From Pantoea nemavictus (GTDB lineage: Bacteria > Pseudomonadota > Gammaproteobacteria > Enterobacterales > Enterobacteriaceae), in assembly GCF_037479095.1 (NCBI RefSeq), contig NZ_JBBGZW010000001.1, positions 4,239,593 through 4,303,592 of the forward strand: DNA of 64,000 bases, given 5' to 3'. Within the stretch, counting starts at the first letter, position 1; each line of letters starts with the position of its first letter. Both the position numbers and the translations under genes were made by a program. A model generated the notes under the pieces. It did not search any database and was not told the DNA's origin. It was given only the letters and a program-made list of their open reading frames with translations. Shown piece after piece: positions 18,249 to 28,546 of the stretch.

Positions 18249-19169
18249 ATGGACAAAAATATCCTTTTCAATCAGCGCATTCGCTTGCGTCATTTACATA
18301 CCTTTGTGGCGGTGGCGCAGCAAGGCACGCTTGGCCGTGCCGCCGAGACGCTTAATCTTAGCCAGCCTGCCCTGTCAAAAACGCTGAACGAGCTGGAGGA
18401 GTTGGCGGGAGCGCGGCTTTTCGAACGTGGTCGACTTGGCGCCCAGTTGACGACTTTGGGCGAACAGTTTCTGATTCACGCGGTAAAAGTGTTGGATGCG
18501 CTCAATCATGCGGGGCAGAGTTTTAACGCACCGCAGCCGGGACGCCCGGTGGTCATTCGCCTTGGCGCGCTTACCACTGCCGCCATGGGCATGCTGCCGC
18601 AGATTCTGGATCGCTTCCATGAACAGCAGCCGAATACCACCGTGCAGGTGGCGACCTTGCACAACAACGTTTTGCTGGCTGGCTTACGCGCCGGCGAGTT
18701 TGATGTCGGCATTGGCCGCATGGCTGACAGTGAAATGATGGCCGGATTGACCTATGAATTGCTGTTCCTGGAATCACTCAAGTTGGTGGTACGCCCGGAT
18801 CATCCGCTGTTGAGTGACAACGTGATGCTTTCACGCGCGATGCAGTGGCCGGTAGTGATTTCTCCTGAAGGTACGGCGCCACGCCGCATTGCCCAGCATA
18901 TGCTAAATGAACAAGGCTGTTCGCTGCCGGCCAACTGCGTGGAAACTTCATCTACGTCGCTGGCACGTCAGCTGGCGCTGCGTTACGACTACGTGTGGTT
19001 TGTGCCCTCTGGCGCGATTAAGGAAGATTTAAATCACGATGCGCTGTGCGCTTTGCCGATTGCGTCGCCGGGACCGGGCGAGCCGGTCGGTATTATTACC
19101 CGCAGCGGCAGCCCTTTAAGCCTGAGCACCGAAGTGTTGATGGCGACCATCCGCAAGTTCCACAGTTAA
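18249..19169 (+). CDS. LysR-family regulator, PcaQ-like
   Basis: 306 aa from the ATG at 18249, giving MDKNILFNQRIRLRHLHTF. The open frame also extends to a TTG 36 bases upstream, which is less likely because homologues start close to RIKFRHLQTF. The HTH is NLSQPALSKTLNELEELAGARLFERG. The overall pattern resembles PcaQ/GbpR regulators of protocatechuate or sugar-acid catabolism. No pca genes follow, so its target is most likely the divergent AAHS transporter. Its stop overlaps smrA by 4 bp, tail to tail. Confidence 0.82.
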   Translation: MDKNILFNQRIRLRHLHTFVAVAQQGTLGRAAETLNLSQPALSKTLNELEELAGARLFERGRLGAQLTTLGEQFLIHAVKVLDALNHAGQSFNAPQPGRPVVIRLGALTTAAMGMLPQILDRFHEQQPNTTVQVATLHNNVLLAGLRAGEFDVGIGRMADSEMMAGLTYELLFLESLKLVVRPDHPLLSDNVMLSRAMQWPVVISPEGTAPRRIAQHMLNEQGCSLPANCVETSSTSLARQLALRYDYVWFVPSGAIKEDLNHDALCALPIASPGPGEPVGIITRSGSPLSLSTEVLMATIRKFHS

Positions 19170-19732
19170 CGACTGCGCTTAGCATGGCGTTCGCGGTTTT
19201 CGAGCCGCGCCTGTTCGGTTTTGCGTAACCCGACATACAGTGCACCAGCCCCGCCGTCCTGCGGTTGCGCAGTACAAAATGTCTGAACCTGCTCGAATTC
19301 CTGCAGCCAGCGCGCCAGGTAACTGCGCACAATATTGGCGTGCGACTCATCATCACGCCCTTTGCCGTGCACGATCAGCAGATTGCGTAAACCGTGTTTA
19401 TTCGCCTGCAGGATGAAGCTAAACAGCGCCTGACGGCAGGTTTCGACCGGTTGACGCAGCAAATTAAGGCTGGCTTCGGGGGGATATTTGCCTAAGCGAA
19501 GCTTGTCCAGCACCCCTTGCTGGACGCCATCCACCTTATACTCCAGCGGCGTGGTCAGCGGAATAATGTCCAGATAGCCACGCGTTAGAAAATTTTCCTG
19601 TTTATCACCTTCATGGGGTGCACGCGGAGCTTTCGGCGATGGCGCGCGTAACCATTGGGTGTTAGCGCAATTCTTGAGGGGTGTGACATCACCCATGGCG
19701 TCGCGGAAAAGGTCTTCATCATCAAGGTTCAT
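19166..19732 (-). CDS. smrA: Smr-domain DNA endonuclease SmrA
   Basis: 188-aa protein equal in length to E. coli SmrA (YdaL). The C-terminal Smr domain includes LLIVHGKGRDDESHANIVRSYL with the HGKG motif, plus GGAGALYVGL. The N-terminal segment LDIIPLTTPLEYKVDGVQQGVL is typical of SmrA. Smr domains bind branched or nicked DNA/RNA and some are nucleases; the cellular role is unclear. Confidence 0.9.
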   Translation of the reverse strand: MNLDDEDLFRDAMGDVTPLKNCANTQWLRAPSPKAPRAPHEGDKQENFLTRGYLDIIPLTTPLEYKVDGVQQGVLDKLRLGKYPPEASLNLLRQPVETCRQALFSFILQANKHGLRNLLIVHGKGRDDESHANIVRSYLARWLQEFEQVQTFCTAQPQDGGAGALYVGLRKTEQARLENRERHAKRSR

Positions 19733-19994
19733 GGTGTTTCCTCTCGCCTGGTGTTTACCTAAGCGTCCATTTCGACGCTAAAGCAAAAGAGTAGCAAAGG
19801 ATGATTAGCAATACATCTGTCACTTTTTGCGCTCCAACAGGAACTGAATAGCTGTAAATATGGCAACTAAACGTTCCAGATCAAAAAAGCCATGTCGTTT
19901 AAAGCGGCGCAAACCCGGGAATACCCAGCATTGATGTGGTTTTAAGGGCATTTACTGCTCGGATGAGTTCCCTTCGCGAAGAAAAATGTTAAAA

Positions 19995-20008
19995 TTGACC
20001 GCAGTCAA
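19995..20008 (+). promoter_or_regulatory. FNR box upstream of fnr
   Basis: TTGAC-CGCA-GTCAA, a symmetrical site differing from the TTGAT-N4-ATCAA consensus by one base in each arm. It ends 20 bp before the fnr start codon, a position that fits negative autoregulation, as known for E. coli fnr. Confidence 0.75.
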
Positions 20009-20028
20009 TAATCATCGAGCGTAACTAT

Positions 20029-20781
20029 ATGATCCCGGAAAAACGCAGCATACGACGTATTCAGTCTGGCGGTTGTGCCATCCATTGCCAGGATTGCAGT
20101 ATCAGCCAATTGTGTATTCCCTTCACGCTGAACGAGCACGAACTGGATCAGCTGGATAATATTATTGAGCGCAAAAAGCCGATTCAGAAAGGCCAGACGC
20201 TGTTCAAAGCCGGTGATGAATTGAAATCCCTTTACGCTATTCGTTCCGGTTCCATCAAAAGCTATACCATTACTGAACAAGGTGATGAGCAAATTACTGG
20301 CTTCCATCTGGCAGGCGATTTGGTGGGTTTTGACGCGATTGTTGGCGCCAAACATCCTAGCTTCGCACAAGCGCTGGAAACCTCGATGGTGTGTGAAATC
20401 CCCTTCGAAACCCTTGACGATCTCTCAGGTAAAATGCCCGCCCTGCGTCAGCAAATGATGCGTTTGATGAGCGGCGAGATTAAAGGCGATCAGGATATGA
20501 TTTTGCTGCTGTCGAAGAAGAATGCCGAAGAGCGCCTGGCGGCTTTTGTCTGGAACCTGTCGCGCCGTTTCGGCCAGCGCGGTTTCTCGCAGCGCGAATT
20601 CCGTCTGACCATGACGCGTGGCGACATTGGTAACTACCTGGGACTAACCGTAGAAACCATTAGCCGTCTGCTCGGTCGCTTCCAGAAAAGTGGCATGCTT
20701 GCCGTTAAAGGCAAATATATCACCATTGAGAACCACGCTTTACTGGCAGAACTCGCTGGCCAGACTGAACAAGCCGCGTAG
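20029..20781 (+). CDS. fnr: Fumarate/nitrate reduction regulator FNR
   Basis: 250-aa global oxygen-sensing regulator, same length as in E. coli and almost identical to it. Cys20, Cys23 and Cys29 in [16 protein letters not shown], with a later Cys in SMVCEIPF, ligate the [4Fe-4S] cluster that oxygen destroys. A cyclic-nucleotide-binding fold, a dimer helix ([17 protein letters not shown]) and a C-terminal HTH ([19 protein letters not shown], with the ETISR recognition helix) follow. FNR boxes precede its own gene and the FnrS sRNA at 49.6 kb. E. coli carries ogt next to fnr; here smrA is the neighbour. Confidence 0.98.
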   Translation: MIPEKRSIRRIQSGGCAIHCQDCSISQLCIPFTLNEHELDQLDNIIERKKPIQKGQTLFKAGDELKSLYAIRSGSIKSYTITEQGDEQITGFHLAGDLVGFDAIVGAKHPSFAQALETSMVCEIPFETLDDLSGKMPALRQQMMRLMSGEIKGDQDMILLLSKKNAEERLAAFVWNLSRRFGQRGFSQREFRLTMTRGDIGNYLGLTVETISRLLGRFQKSGMLAVKGKYITIENHALLAELAGQTEQAA

Positions 20782-20898
20782 TTCTGTGCCGGGTCAGTAA
20801 AAGTTATTTTATTGATCCGGCAACAACTTTTCCGCTTCTGCCCTACGTAAACTTAGGCTATCTTTAATCCAACTTGCTTTGGTTTAGGAGATCGGCTT

Positions 20899-21855
20899 AT
20901 GTCCCGGTACCAAAATATTCTGGTGGCGATTGACGCCCAACAGGATGACCAGCCCGCGCTGCGTCGTGCGGTTTATCTTAATCAGCGTATCGGCGGAAAA
21001 ATCAAAGCTTTCCTGCCTATTTACGACTTCTCCTACGAAATGACTACGTTACTGTCACCCGATGAGCGATCCAACATGCGCAAAGGGGTAATTAGTCAAC
21101 GTACCGAGTGGATTCGCCAACAGGCCCAGGCTTATCTGGAAGCTGGCGTTGAGATCGAAATCAAAGTGGTATGGCATAACCGCCCTTACGAAGCCATCAT
21201 CCAGGAGATTCTGGCGCATCAGCATGATTTAGTGCTGAAAATGGCGCACCAACACGATCGTCTGGAGGCGGTGATATTCACCCCAACCGATTGGCATCTG
21301 TTGCGTAAATGCCCATGTCCGGTATGGATGGTGAAAGATCAGGCCTGGCCTGAAGGGGGCAAAGCGGTGGTGGCGGTTAACCTGGCCAGCGAAGAGCCGC
21401 ATCATGATGAGCTGAATCAAAAGTTGATTCGTGAAACGACGCTGCTCGCTGAGATGGTAAATCACACTGAGGTACATTTAGTCGGCGCCTACCCTATTAC
21501 GCCAATCAATATTGCTATTGAACTGCCTGACTTTGATCCTAGCGTTTATAACGATGCGATTCGTGGCCAGCATCTGGTGGCGATGAAAGCGCTGCGCCAG
21601 AAATTCTCGATCAGTGAAGAGTTTACGCATGTGGCAAAAGGTTTGCCCGAGGAAGTGATTCCAGATATCGCTTCGCATCTGGATGCCGGAATTGTGGTGC
21701 TGGGTACCATTGGCCGCACCGGATTGTCTGCGGCATTCCTGGGCAACACGGCGGAACAGGTGATCGATCATTTGCGCTGTGATTTGCTGGCAATCAAACC
21801 GGACGATTTTAAATCGCCGATTGATTACGATGACGAAGAAGATGAAGACGATTAA
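20899..21855 (+). CDS. uspE: Universal stress protein E
   Basis: 318-aa cytoplasmic protein with two tandem Usp domains. It matches E. coli UspE over its length, including [34 protein letters not shown] and [20 protein letters not shown]. It ends in an acidic tail ([10 protein letters not shown]). UspE is linked to stress survival, motility and cell aggregation. It lies 117 bp after fnr, an order conserved in enterobacteria. Confidence 0.96.
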   Translation: MSRYQNILVAIDAQQDDQPALRRAVYLNQRIGGKIKAFLPIYDFSYEMTTLLSPDERSNMRKGVISQRTEWIRQQAQAYLEAGVEIEIKVVWHNRPYEAIIQEILAHQHDLVLKMAHQHDRLEAVIFTPTDWHLLRKCPCPVWMVKDQAWPEGGKAVVAVNLASEEPHHDELNQKLIRETTLLAEMVNHTEVHLVGAYPITPINIAIELPDFDPSVYNDAIRGQHLVAMKALRQKFSISEEFTHVAKGLPEEVIPDIASHLDAGIVVLGTIGRTGLSAAFLGNTAEQVIDHLRCDLLAIKPDDFKSPIDYDDEEDEDD

Positions 21856-21871
21856 ATAAAAAAGGACGGCA

Positions 21872-21897
21872 CGCATTGGCCGTCCTTGCTCCTTGCA
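21872..21897 (-). terminator. Terminator of pntAB
   Basis: AAGGACGGC / GCCGTCCTT hairpin. The A-run preceding it on the + strand gives a U-tract for leftward transcription from pntB. Confidence 0.7.
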
Positions 21898-21900
21898 TCC

Positions 21901-21930
21901 AGGGCGGTGAATCACTTCACCGCCCTGCTT
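21901..21930 (+). terminator. Terminator of uspE
   Basis: Perfect 11-bp stem AGGGCGGTGAA / TTCACCGCCCT with a 4-nt loop, followed by GCTTGTTT, read rightward after uspE. Confidence 0.65.
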
Positions 21931-21932
21931 GT

Positions 21933-23321
21933 TTATAGCGCGCGCAGAATACCTTCCACACTCGCTTTCGCATCGCCAAACAGCATCTGGGTATTGTCTT
22001 TGAAGAACAGCGGATTCTGTACGCCGGCGTATCCGGTGCTCATCGAACGTTTAAACACAATCACGTTCTGCGCTTTCCACACTTCGAGAACGGGCATACC
22101 GGCGATTGGACTCCGCGGATCTTCCAGCGCAGCCGGATTGACGGTGTCATTAGCACCGATAACCAACACGGTATCGGTATCGCTGAAGTCATCGTTAATT
22201 TCGTCCATCTCCAGCACCACATCGTAAGGCACCTTGGCTTCCGCCAGCAGCACGTTCATGTGACCCGGCAAACGACCGGCAACCGGGTGAATGCCAAAGC
22301 GAACCTTGATGCCGCGCGCGCGCAGTTTCTCGGTAATCTCAGCAACCGGATATTGTGCCTGCGCCACCGCCATGCCATAACCCGGCGTGATCACCACGGA
22401 AGACGAGGCTTTCAGCAGTTCGGCGGTCTCTTCAGCGGTGATCTCACGATGTTCACCCACCTCCTCGCTTTCACCACCCACGCTAACGTCGGTACCAAAG
22501 CCACCGGCGATAACGCTGATAAACGAGCGGTTCATTGCTTTACACATAATATAAGAGAGGATGGCACCGGAGGAACCTACTAAGGCACCGGTCACGATCA
22601 GCAAGTCATTGCTGAGCATGAAACCTGCCGCCGCAGCCGCCCAACCGGAATATGAGTTCAGCATCGAGACCACGACCGGCATATCGGCGCCGCCAATTGA
22701 TGCCACCAGATGCCAGCCAAACACCAGTGCAATCATCGTCATCAGCAACAGCGCAAACACTTGTGCGCCAGTGCTATCGGTCTGCACGAACCACAGCATC
22801 AGCAGGAAAGAGACCACCAGCGCAGCAAGGTTCATTTTATGACGATGTGGCAACATCAGCGCAGAAGAGGAAATTTTTCCACGCAGCTTGCCAAATGCCA
22901 CCAGCGAGCCGGTAAAGGTCACTGCACCAATGAAGATACCCAGGAACACTTCGGTCAGATGGATGTTTTCCATCACCGGTGCCAGGCCTGGAGCATGATC
23001 GATGTAGCTGTTAAAGCCCACCAACACCGCCGCCAAACCCACGAAGCTGTGCAAAATCGCCACCAGCTCAGGCATTTCAGTCATTTCGACTTTCTTCGCC
23101 AAACGCAGGCCAATCGCACCGCCAATCACCATTGCCAGTAAAATCCAGGCAACGTTACCGGTGTTTGGACCAAAAATGGTGGCGAGCAGCGCAATCGCCA
23201 TCCCGCTCATACCGAAAATATTACCCTGCTTAGAGGTCTCGTGTTTCGAGAGACCCGCAAGGCTGCAAATAAACAGAATTGCGGCAACAATATATGCTGC
23301 AGTAACTAATCCGCCAGACAT
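21933..23321 (-). CDS. pntB: NAD(P) transhydrogenase subunit beta
   Basis: 462-aa inner-membrane subunit of proton-translocating transhydrogenase (NADH + NADP+ exchange coupled to proton entry). The N-terminal half carries multiple TM helices. The C-terminal NADP-binding domain shows [38 protein letters not shown] and [14 protein letters not shown]. Length equals E. coli PntB. It follows pntA by 11 bp in one operon. Confidence 0.97.
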   Translation of the reverse strand: MSGGLVTAAYIVAAILFICSLAGLSKHETSKQGNIFGMSGMAIALLATIFGPNTGNVAWILLAMVIGGAIGLRLAKKVEMTEMPELVAILHSFVGLAAVLVGFNSYIDHAPGLAPVMENIHLTEVFLGIFIGAVTFTGSLVAFGKLRGKISSSALMLPHRHKMNLAALVVSFLLMLWFVQTDSTGAQVFALLLMTMIALVFGWHLVASIGGADMPVVVSMLNSYSGWAAAAAGFMLSNDLLIVTGALVGSSGAILSYIMCKAMNRSFISVIAGGFGTDVSVGGESEEVGEHREITAEETAELLKASSSVVITPGYGMAVAQAQYPVAEITEKLRARGIKVRFGIHPVAGRLPGHMNVLLAEAKVPYDVVLEMDEINDDFSDTDTVLVIGANDTVNPAALEDPRSPIAGMPVLEVWKAQNVIVFKRSMSTGYAGVQNPLFFKDNTQMLFGDAKASVEGILRAL

Positions 23322-23332
23322 GTTGCTACCCC

Positions 23333-24862
23333 TTAATTCTTACGAAACATTTTCAGCATGCGCTGGGTGACGGTGAAACCACCGAAAATATTGATGCTGG
23401 CGATCAGCACGGCAATAAACGAGAGAATCGTTACCCAACCGCCATGGCCCATCTGCAATACCGCGCCCACCACAATAATGCCGGAAATGGCGTTAGTGAC
23501 GGCCATCAACGGCGTATGCAAGGCATGACTCACGTTCCACACCACGTAGTAACCCACCACGCACGAGAGCGCGAAGACGGTAAAGTGTGATAAGAAGTCA
23601 GCCGGTGCAACATTCGCCAGGCAGGCAAACAGCACTAATGCCAGCGCCAGCAGCAGATATTTACGCCACGGCGAAACCGGTTTGGCTTCAGCCTTAGGCA
23701 AAGGTTGCGCTGCGGGTTGTGCTTTTGGCGCCGCCGAAACCTGAATCGGCGGTGCTGGCCAGGTCACTTCACCATCACGAATCACCGTGACACCGCGCAC
23801 CACCACATCGTCGAAATCAACGGTGATTTCACCATTTTTATCTTTGCACAACAGTTTAACTAGGTTGACAAGGTTGGTGCCGTACAGCTGAGAAGATTGT
23901 GTTGGCAGGCGGCTTGGCAGATCGGTGTAACCGATAATTTTCACGCCATTGCTGGTCAGCGTAACCTGATCGGCAACCGTCAATTCACAGTTGCCGCCGG
24001 TTTGCGCCGCCAGATCAACGATGACACTGCCCGGCTTCATACTGGCAACCATTTCTGCGGTGATTAACTTGGGTGCCGGGCGGCCAGGGATGAGCGCGGT
24101 GGTGACAATAATGTCGACTTCTTTCGCCTGTGCCGCAAACAGTTCCATCTCCGCTTTAATAAAGGCTTCAGACATCACTTTGGCATAGCCATCGCCGCTG
24201 CCGGCTTCCTCTTCGAAGTCCAGCTCAAGGAACTCGGCGCCCATACTTTGCACCTGTTCTTTCACTTCCGGACGTGTATCGAAAGCGCGCACAATGGCGC
24301 CCAAGCTGCCCGCGGCGCCGATTGCGGCAAGACCCGCCACGCCCGCACCGATGATCATCACTTTCGCAGGTGGAACTTTACCGGCAGCGGTGATTTGACC
24401 GGTGAAGAAGCGGCCGAATTCATGAGCTGCTTCAACGATGGCGCGATAACCCGCGATATTCGCCATTGAGCTCAGCGCATCAAGCGCCTGTGCACGTGAG
24501 ATACGCGGCACCGAATCCATTGCCATCACGGTAACGTTACGCGCAGCCAGTTTCTCCAGCAGCGCAGGGTTTTGCGCCGGCCAGATAAAGCTCACCAGCG
24601 TGCTGCCGGCGCGCGTTAGTTCGATCTCTTGATCGTCAGGCGCATTCACTTTTAATACGATATCTGACTGCCATACATCAGCGCCGTTAGTCACAGTGGC
24701 GCCAGCAGCAATAAAGCTTTCATCATCGAAACTGGCGCGCAGCCCGGCGTTCTGTTCAACGGTTACGCTGAATCCCAGCTTGATCAGTTGCTCAACGGTC
24801 TTCGGCGTGGCGGCCACGCGCGACTCATTGGCTAACCGTTCTTTGGGTATCCCAATTAACAT
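23333..24862 (-). CDS. pntA: NAD(P) transhydrogenase subunit alpha
   Basis: 509 aa starting [20 protein letters not shown], which matches E. coli PntA (510 aa). AAGGA lies 7 nt before this ATG; an upstream in-frame start would add six residues and is not favoured. An NAD(H)-binding domain ([22 protein letters not shown]ossmann motif, RQD-like loop) occupies about residues 1-380. A Pro/Ala-rich linker and four TM segments finish the protein. With PntB it supplies NADPH using the proton gradient. Confidence 0.97.
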   Translation of the reverse strand: MLIGIPKERLANESRVAATPKTVEQLIKLGFSVTVEQNAGLRASFDDESFIAAGATVTNGADVWQSDIVLKVNAPDDQEIELTRAGSTLVSFIWPAQNPALLEKLAARNVTVMAMDSVPRISRAQALDALSSMANIAGYRAIVEAAHEFGRFFTGQITAAGKVPPAKVMIIGAGVAGLAAIGAAGSLGAIVRAFDTRPEVKEQVQSMGAEFLELDFEEEAGSGDGYAKVMSEAFIKAEMELFAAQAKEVDIIVTTALIPGRPAPKLITAEMVASMKPGSVIVDLAAQTGGNCELTVADQVTLTSNGVKIIGYTDLPSRLPTQSSQLYGTNLVNLVKLLCKDKNGEITVDFDDVVVRGVTVIRDGEVTWPAPPIQVSAAPKAQPAAQPLPKAEAKPVSPWRKYLLLALALVLFACLANVAPADFLSHFTVFALSCVVGYYVVWNVSHALHTPLMAVTNAISGIIVVGAVLQMGHGGWVTILSFIAVLIASINIFGGFTVTQRMLKMFRKN

Positions 24863-25400
24863 ACTGTTTCCTTTCAACAATTAAAGGATGAGGTTCTATA
24901 AGTGGCAAATGCTCAAAAGTCGAAACGGTGTTTCAGCTTCTTATGAGCAAAATGCACAATGTAACAAAGTCTTTATAACCTACTGAAAATATGAAGAGTG
25001 ATCTACAGCGATAACGCGCACTTATGACATTCACACAAATATTCAGACGCAAAGATTGAATGCTATGTATTGCCACTGCATTTAGGGCGTATTAAAAAAT
25101 ATTCTGCTACGCAAAATCGTGTCATGTCGAATTAAGTATTTTTAAAAACCTTTAATTAACAATGCGTTAACTATTATGGCACTAAGTGTTACCAGATTAA
25201 GTGGTTAACTGTGCAAAAAAAAGCCTTAGCACAAGCCAATGACAGCCCGGAGAATAATCCGCAATTATTGTCAATCCTATGCGCTTAAATTGGCTGAGAC
25301 AGGCCGATTATTACATGCAATAATCAGCGGCTAATCTGTTATACATCAAGAGTCCAGCACGTTTTCGTACTCATTTTGCGTAAGGCGAAGGATCATTTTT
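24863..25400. promoter_or_regulatory. Long AT-rich divergent spacer between pntA and ydgH
   Basis: 538 bp without a convincing ORF or RNA gene. It is markedly AT-rich compared with its neighbours. It holds an imperfect palindrome (GCCGATTATT / AATAATCAGCGGC, about 25303-25332) just upstream of a possible extended -10 for ydgH (TGTTATAC near 25337-25344). Confidence 0.5.
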
Positions 25401-26357
25401 ATGAAGCTGAAGAACACCATTCTGGCGTCAACCTTGTTATCACTGCTGGCAGCAAATGCTTTTGCTGCTAAAGAGTTAACGCCAGAGCAAGCGGCCGCGT
25501 TGAAACCATTCGAACGTATTAATATCAGCGGCCGTTTCAATGCCATTGGCGATGCGACTGATGCCATCTCTAAACAAGCCGATGCCAAAGGCGCTGACTC
25601 TTTCTATGTGCAAGGTATCAATGACAGTAACGGCAATGGCGGTAACTGGCGCGTAACGGCTGATCTCTATAAAGCCAATGCCCCGAAAGCGGATGACTCA
25701 ACCAAATATCGCAGCTTCTCAGGCGTGAAAGAGCTGCCGAAAGCAGAAGCCTATCGCCTTGAGCCATACGATACCGTATCGGTCAATGGATTCTTCTCTA
25801 GCCAGCCGGATGTCAACGAGGCAATTGGTAAAGCGGCGAAAAATAAGGGCGCGGCCTCGTTCTTTATTGTGCGTCAGGTTGATGCCAACAATGGCGGCAA
25901 TCAGTATGTAACCGCTTATGTGTACAAAGCCGATGCGCCAGAGCGTAAGGTGCAAAACACCTCAGACTCCATCCCTGCTGATTCAGAAGCCGGTAAAGCA
26001 GCGCTGGCCGCCGGTGGCACCGCAGCGACGAAAGTGGCCATCCCAGGAGTCGCCTCTTCTGAGACGCCAAGCCGCAATGTGGGGCGTTTCTTCGAAACAC
26101 AAAGCTCCACTGGCGAACGTTACACCGTGAAAACTGCGGACGGCCGCAGCGTGCAGGAAGTGAATGCGATTACCGCTGCTCAAATGCAACCGTTCGACAC
26201 CATCACCTTCTCCGATCACTTCGGTACACCAACCGAAATCTCCGAAGCGGTTGGCAAGCGTGCAGTGGCGAAAGGTGCCAAGTACTACCACATTACGCGC
26301 CAATGGCAGAACCAGAGTGGCGGCAACCTGACCGTTACGGCCGATCTGTTCAAATAA
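25401..26357 (+). CDS. ydgH: YdgH, three-domain DUF1471 periplasmic protein
   Basis: 318-aa secreted protein matching E. coli YdgH (314 aa). The signal peptide MKLKNTILASTLLSLLAANAFA is followed by three YhcN/BhsA-type DUF1471 domains, each with a conserved closing segment (NWRVTADLYKA, QYVTAYVYKA, NLTVTADLFK). Family members affect stress resistance and biofilm; YdgH itself is implicated in envelope homeostasis. A hairpin follows at 26367. Confidence 0.95.
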   Translation: MKLKNTILASTLLSLLAANAFAAKELTPEQAAALKPFERINISGRFNAIGDATDAISKQADAKGADSFYVQGINDSNGNGGNWRVTADLYKANAPKADDSTKYRSFSGVKELPKAEAYRLEPYDTVSVNGFFSSQPDVNEAIGKAAKNKGAASFFIVRQVDANNGGNQYVTAYVYKADAPERKVQNTSDSIPADSEAGKAALAAGGTAATKVAIPGVASSETPSRNVGRFFETQSSTGERYTVKTADGRSVQEVNAITAAQMQPFDTITFSDHFGTPTEISEAVGKRAVAKGAKYYHITRQWQNQSGGNLTVTADLFK

Positions 26358-26366
26358 ATTCCCCTC

Positions 26367-26390
26367 AGGGCGGTATTCGCCGCCCTTCTC
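26367..26390 (+). terminator. Terminator of ydgH
   Basis: AGGGCGG / CCGCCCT stem, 6-nt loop, followed by a short pyrimidine tail (TCTC). Confidence 0.55.
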
Positions 26391-26568
26391 AATTGATTGC
26401 ATAATCTGTGCGCAGATTTGCATAGTCTTGCATTGCCTTCCCTGTTCGCACTCCGTAAAATCTGCCGCCTTGTTTTAGGTGATTCCGTTTTAAAGTTGGC
26501 AAATCGCCACCTGAGACACCAAAGGAATCGTCACCACCCAGCATACTATGCTGCTTAGGATGGGCGTT

Positions 26569-27960
26569 TTGGATAAAAAATTAGGTCTTAGCGCGCTCAC
26601 TGCGTTAGTGCTCAGCTCCATGCTCGGCGCGGGTGTTTTCAGCCTGCCGCAAAATATGGCAGCGGTCGCCGGTCCGGCCGCGCTGCTGATCGGCTGGCTT
26701 ATCACCGGCGTGGGGATTATTTTCCTCTCGCTCGCCATGCTATTACTCACGCGACTGAAACCGGAGTTGGATGGCGGCATCTTTACCTACGCGCGCGCGG
26801 GGTTTGGTGAGCTGATGGGATTTTGCTCGGCGTGGGGATATTGGCTGTGTGCGGTGATTGCTAACGTCTCCTATCTGGTGATTGTCTTCTCCGCTCTGAG
26901 CTTCTTCACCGATACACCCGGACACGTGGTGTTTGGTGATGGTAATACCTGGCAGGCGATGCTCGGTGCATCGGTGCTGTTGTGGCTGGTGCATTGCCTG
27001 GTGTTGCGCGGCGTCCAAACTGCGGCCAGCATTAATCTACTGGCAACGTTAGGTAAGCTGGTACCGCTGCTGCTATTTGTAGTGCTGGCGCTGTTGGCGT
27101 TCAATTACGATCGCTTCCGCTTTGATTTTCGCGGCGTTGAGCTGGGGCAACCTCTGTGGCAGCAGGTGAAGCAAACCATGCTGATCACCTTGTGGGTGTT
27201 TATTGGTGTCGAAGGTGCGGTGGTGGTTTCTGCTCGCGCACGTAACAAACAGGATGTTGGGCGCGCCACGCTGATGGCGGTGCTGGCGGCGCTGCTGGTT
27301 TATCTGCTGGTGACGTTGCTGTCGTTGGGCGTCATTCCGCGCGCCGAGCTGGCGCAGATGCGCAACCCTTCCATGGCCGGCTTAATGAAACACCTGTTGG
27401 GACATTGGGGCGATGCGGTGATTGCGGTCGGTTTGATCATCTCCGTTTGTGGCGCTTATCTCAGCTGGACGATTATGGCCGCTGAAGTACCGTTCCTGGC
27501 GGCACAGCAAGGCGCATTTCCACGCAGCATTGCACGGCAGAACCGTCACAACTCACCTGCTGCATCGTTATGGCTCACCAATGGCAGCGTGCAGGTGTGT
27601 CTGATTTTGATCGCCGTGACCGGCGCGGATTACAACACGCTGCTGACCATCGCCTCGGAAATGATTTTAGTGCCCTATCTGTTGGTCGGTTTGTATCTGA
27701 TTAAGGTGGTACGCGGTCAGAACAAACCCTGGGCGATGTTCACCGGCATTGGCGCTAGCGCTTACGGTATTTGGCTTCTGTATGCATCCGGTCCACTGCA
27801 TTTATTGCTTTCGGTGGTGCTCTATGCGCCAGGTTTGTTGCTGTTTCTGTATGCACGACGCGGCGGCCGTGGCGAAAACCTATTGTCACAGCTGGAACGC
27901 ATCGCGATTGTGTTGTTGATTGCTGCATCACTGCCCGCGCTGTGGCAGTTGACGAATTAG
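26569..27960 (+). CDS. ydgI: Basic amino acid/polyamine antiporter, YdgI/ArcD-like
   Basis: About 463 aa from a TTG start giving MDKKLGLSALTALVLSSMLG, which aligns with the E. coli YdgI N-terminus and has AGGA 8 nt upstream. In-frame ATGs at 26548 and 26560 are alternatives that add 7 or 3 residues. It is an APC-superfamily permease with about 12 TM helices; ELDGGIFTYARAGFGELMGF and IGVEGAVVVSARARNKQDVG are typical of arginine/ornithine antiporters. It follows ydgH as in E. coli. Substrate specificity is inferred from the family. Confidence 0.9.
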   Translation: MDKKLGLSALTALVLSSMLGAGVFSLPQNMAAVAGPAALLIGWLITGVGIIFLSLAMLLLTRLKPELDGGIFTYARAGFGELMGFCSAWGYWLCAVIANVSYLVIVFSALSFFTDTPGHVVFGDGNTWQAMLGASVLLWLVHCLVLRGVQTAASINLLATLGKLVPLLLFVVLALLAFNYDRFRFDFRGVELGQPLWQQVKQTMLITLWVFIGVEGAVVVSARARNKQDVGRATLMAVLAALLVYLLVTLLSLGVIPRAELAQMRNPSMAGLMKHLLGHWGDAVIAVGLIISVCGAYLSWTIMAAEVPFLAAQQGAFPRSIARQNRHNSPAASLWLTNGSVQVCLILIAVTGADYNTLLTIASEMILVPYLLVGLYLIKVVRGQNKPWAMFTGIGASAYGIWLLYASGPLHLLLSVVLYAPGLLLFLYARRGGRGENLLSQLERIAIVLLIAASLPALWQLTN

Positions 27961-28370
27961 TGCGGCTGGACCGGAATGGAAACGCACAGCAGGTCATCCT
28001 GCTGTGTCAGATTAAGCGGCTTGTGGTATTCCTGATGAATAGCGTCAAGCTGCTCAGCTGACAACGGATAAGGCAGCTGAATATCGAAGCGACTGATGTG
28101 CTGTTGCTCGGCCAGGGTGATCAAACGCGCGATGTTAATCTCATCGCTGACCTGAGTTGAAATGATTTGTAATGCTAATTCTTTCAGGTGATCGTCGCTG
28201 GCCGGAAGGTTATGCGCTGATTTACGTGTCACCATGCCAAAAATGGGCATCACGCCGTAAATGGCATCGACAAAACTCCAGCGTTTTTTACAGGAAGCGG
28301 AGAGAAAATCACTGTAATTGAAGCAGATGCGATCACTGTATCCGGCTGAAGCCAGCTCTTTATCAGACAC
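27957..28370 (-). CDS. Hypothetical protein with GTG start
   Basis: 137 aa from a GTG start (VSDKELASAGYSDR...). I chose this start because a near-perfect AGGAGG Shine-Dalgarno lies 7 nt upstream (28378-28385); a longer frame to 28439 has an Arg-rich, unlikely N-terminus. It is a soluble mixed alpha/beta-looking protein with no signal peptide and no motif I recognise (DEINIARLITLAEQQHISRF is the most structured part). Its stop overlaps ydgI tail to tail. It sits between ydgI and rstA, where E. coli has folM and ydgC. Confidence 0.7.
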   Translation of the reverse strand: MSDKELASAGYSDRICFNYSDFLSASCKKRWSFVDAIYGVMPIFGMVTRKSAHNLPASDDHLKELALQIISTQVSDEINIARLITLAEQQHISRFDIQLPYPLSAEQLDAIHQEYHKPLNLTQQDDLLCVSIPVQPH

Positions 28371-28546
28371 CCTCGCACTCCTCCTGTTTTTCGTTACGGT
28401 TCCGAACCTTGCGCGACAACGCGCCGCTAATAATGGCACATTTCACGGTATACATACCAGTAAGGCAGGGATATTTCGTGCGGTAGCGTAGAGCTCAGGA
28501 CCAGGAAAAGCTATGCTGCTGACATTCTCACCCGTCTCAGTGAATT

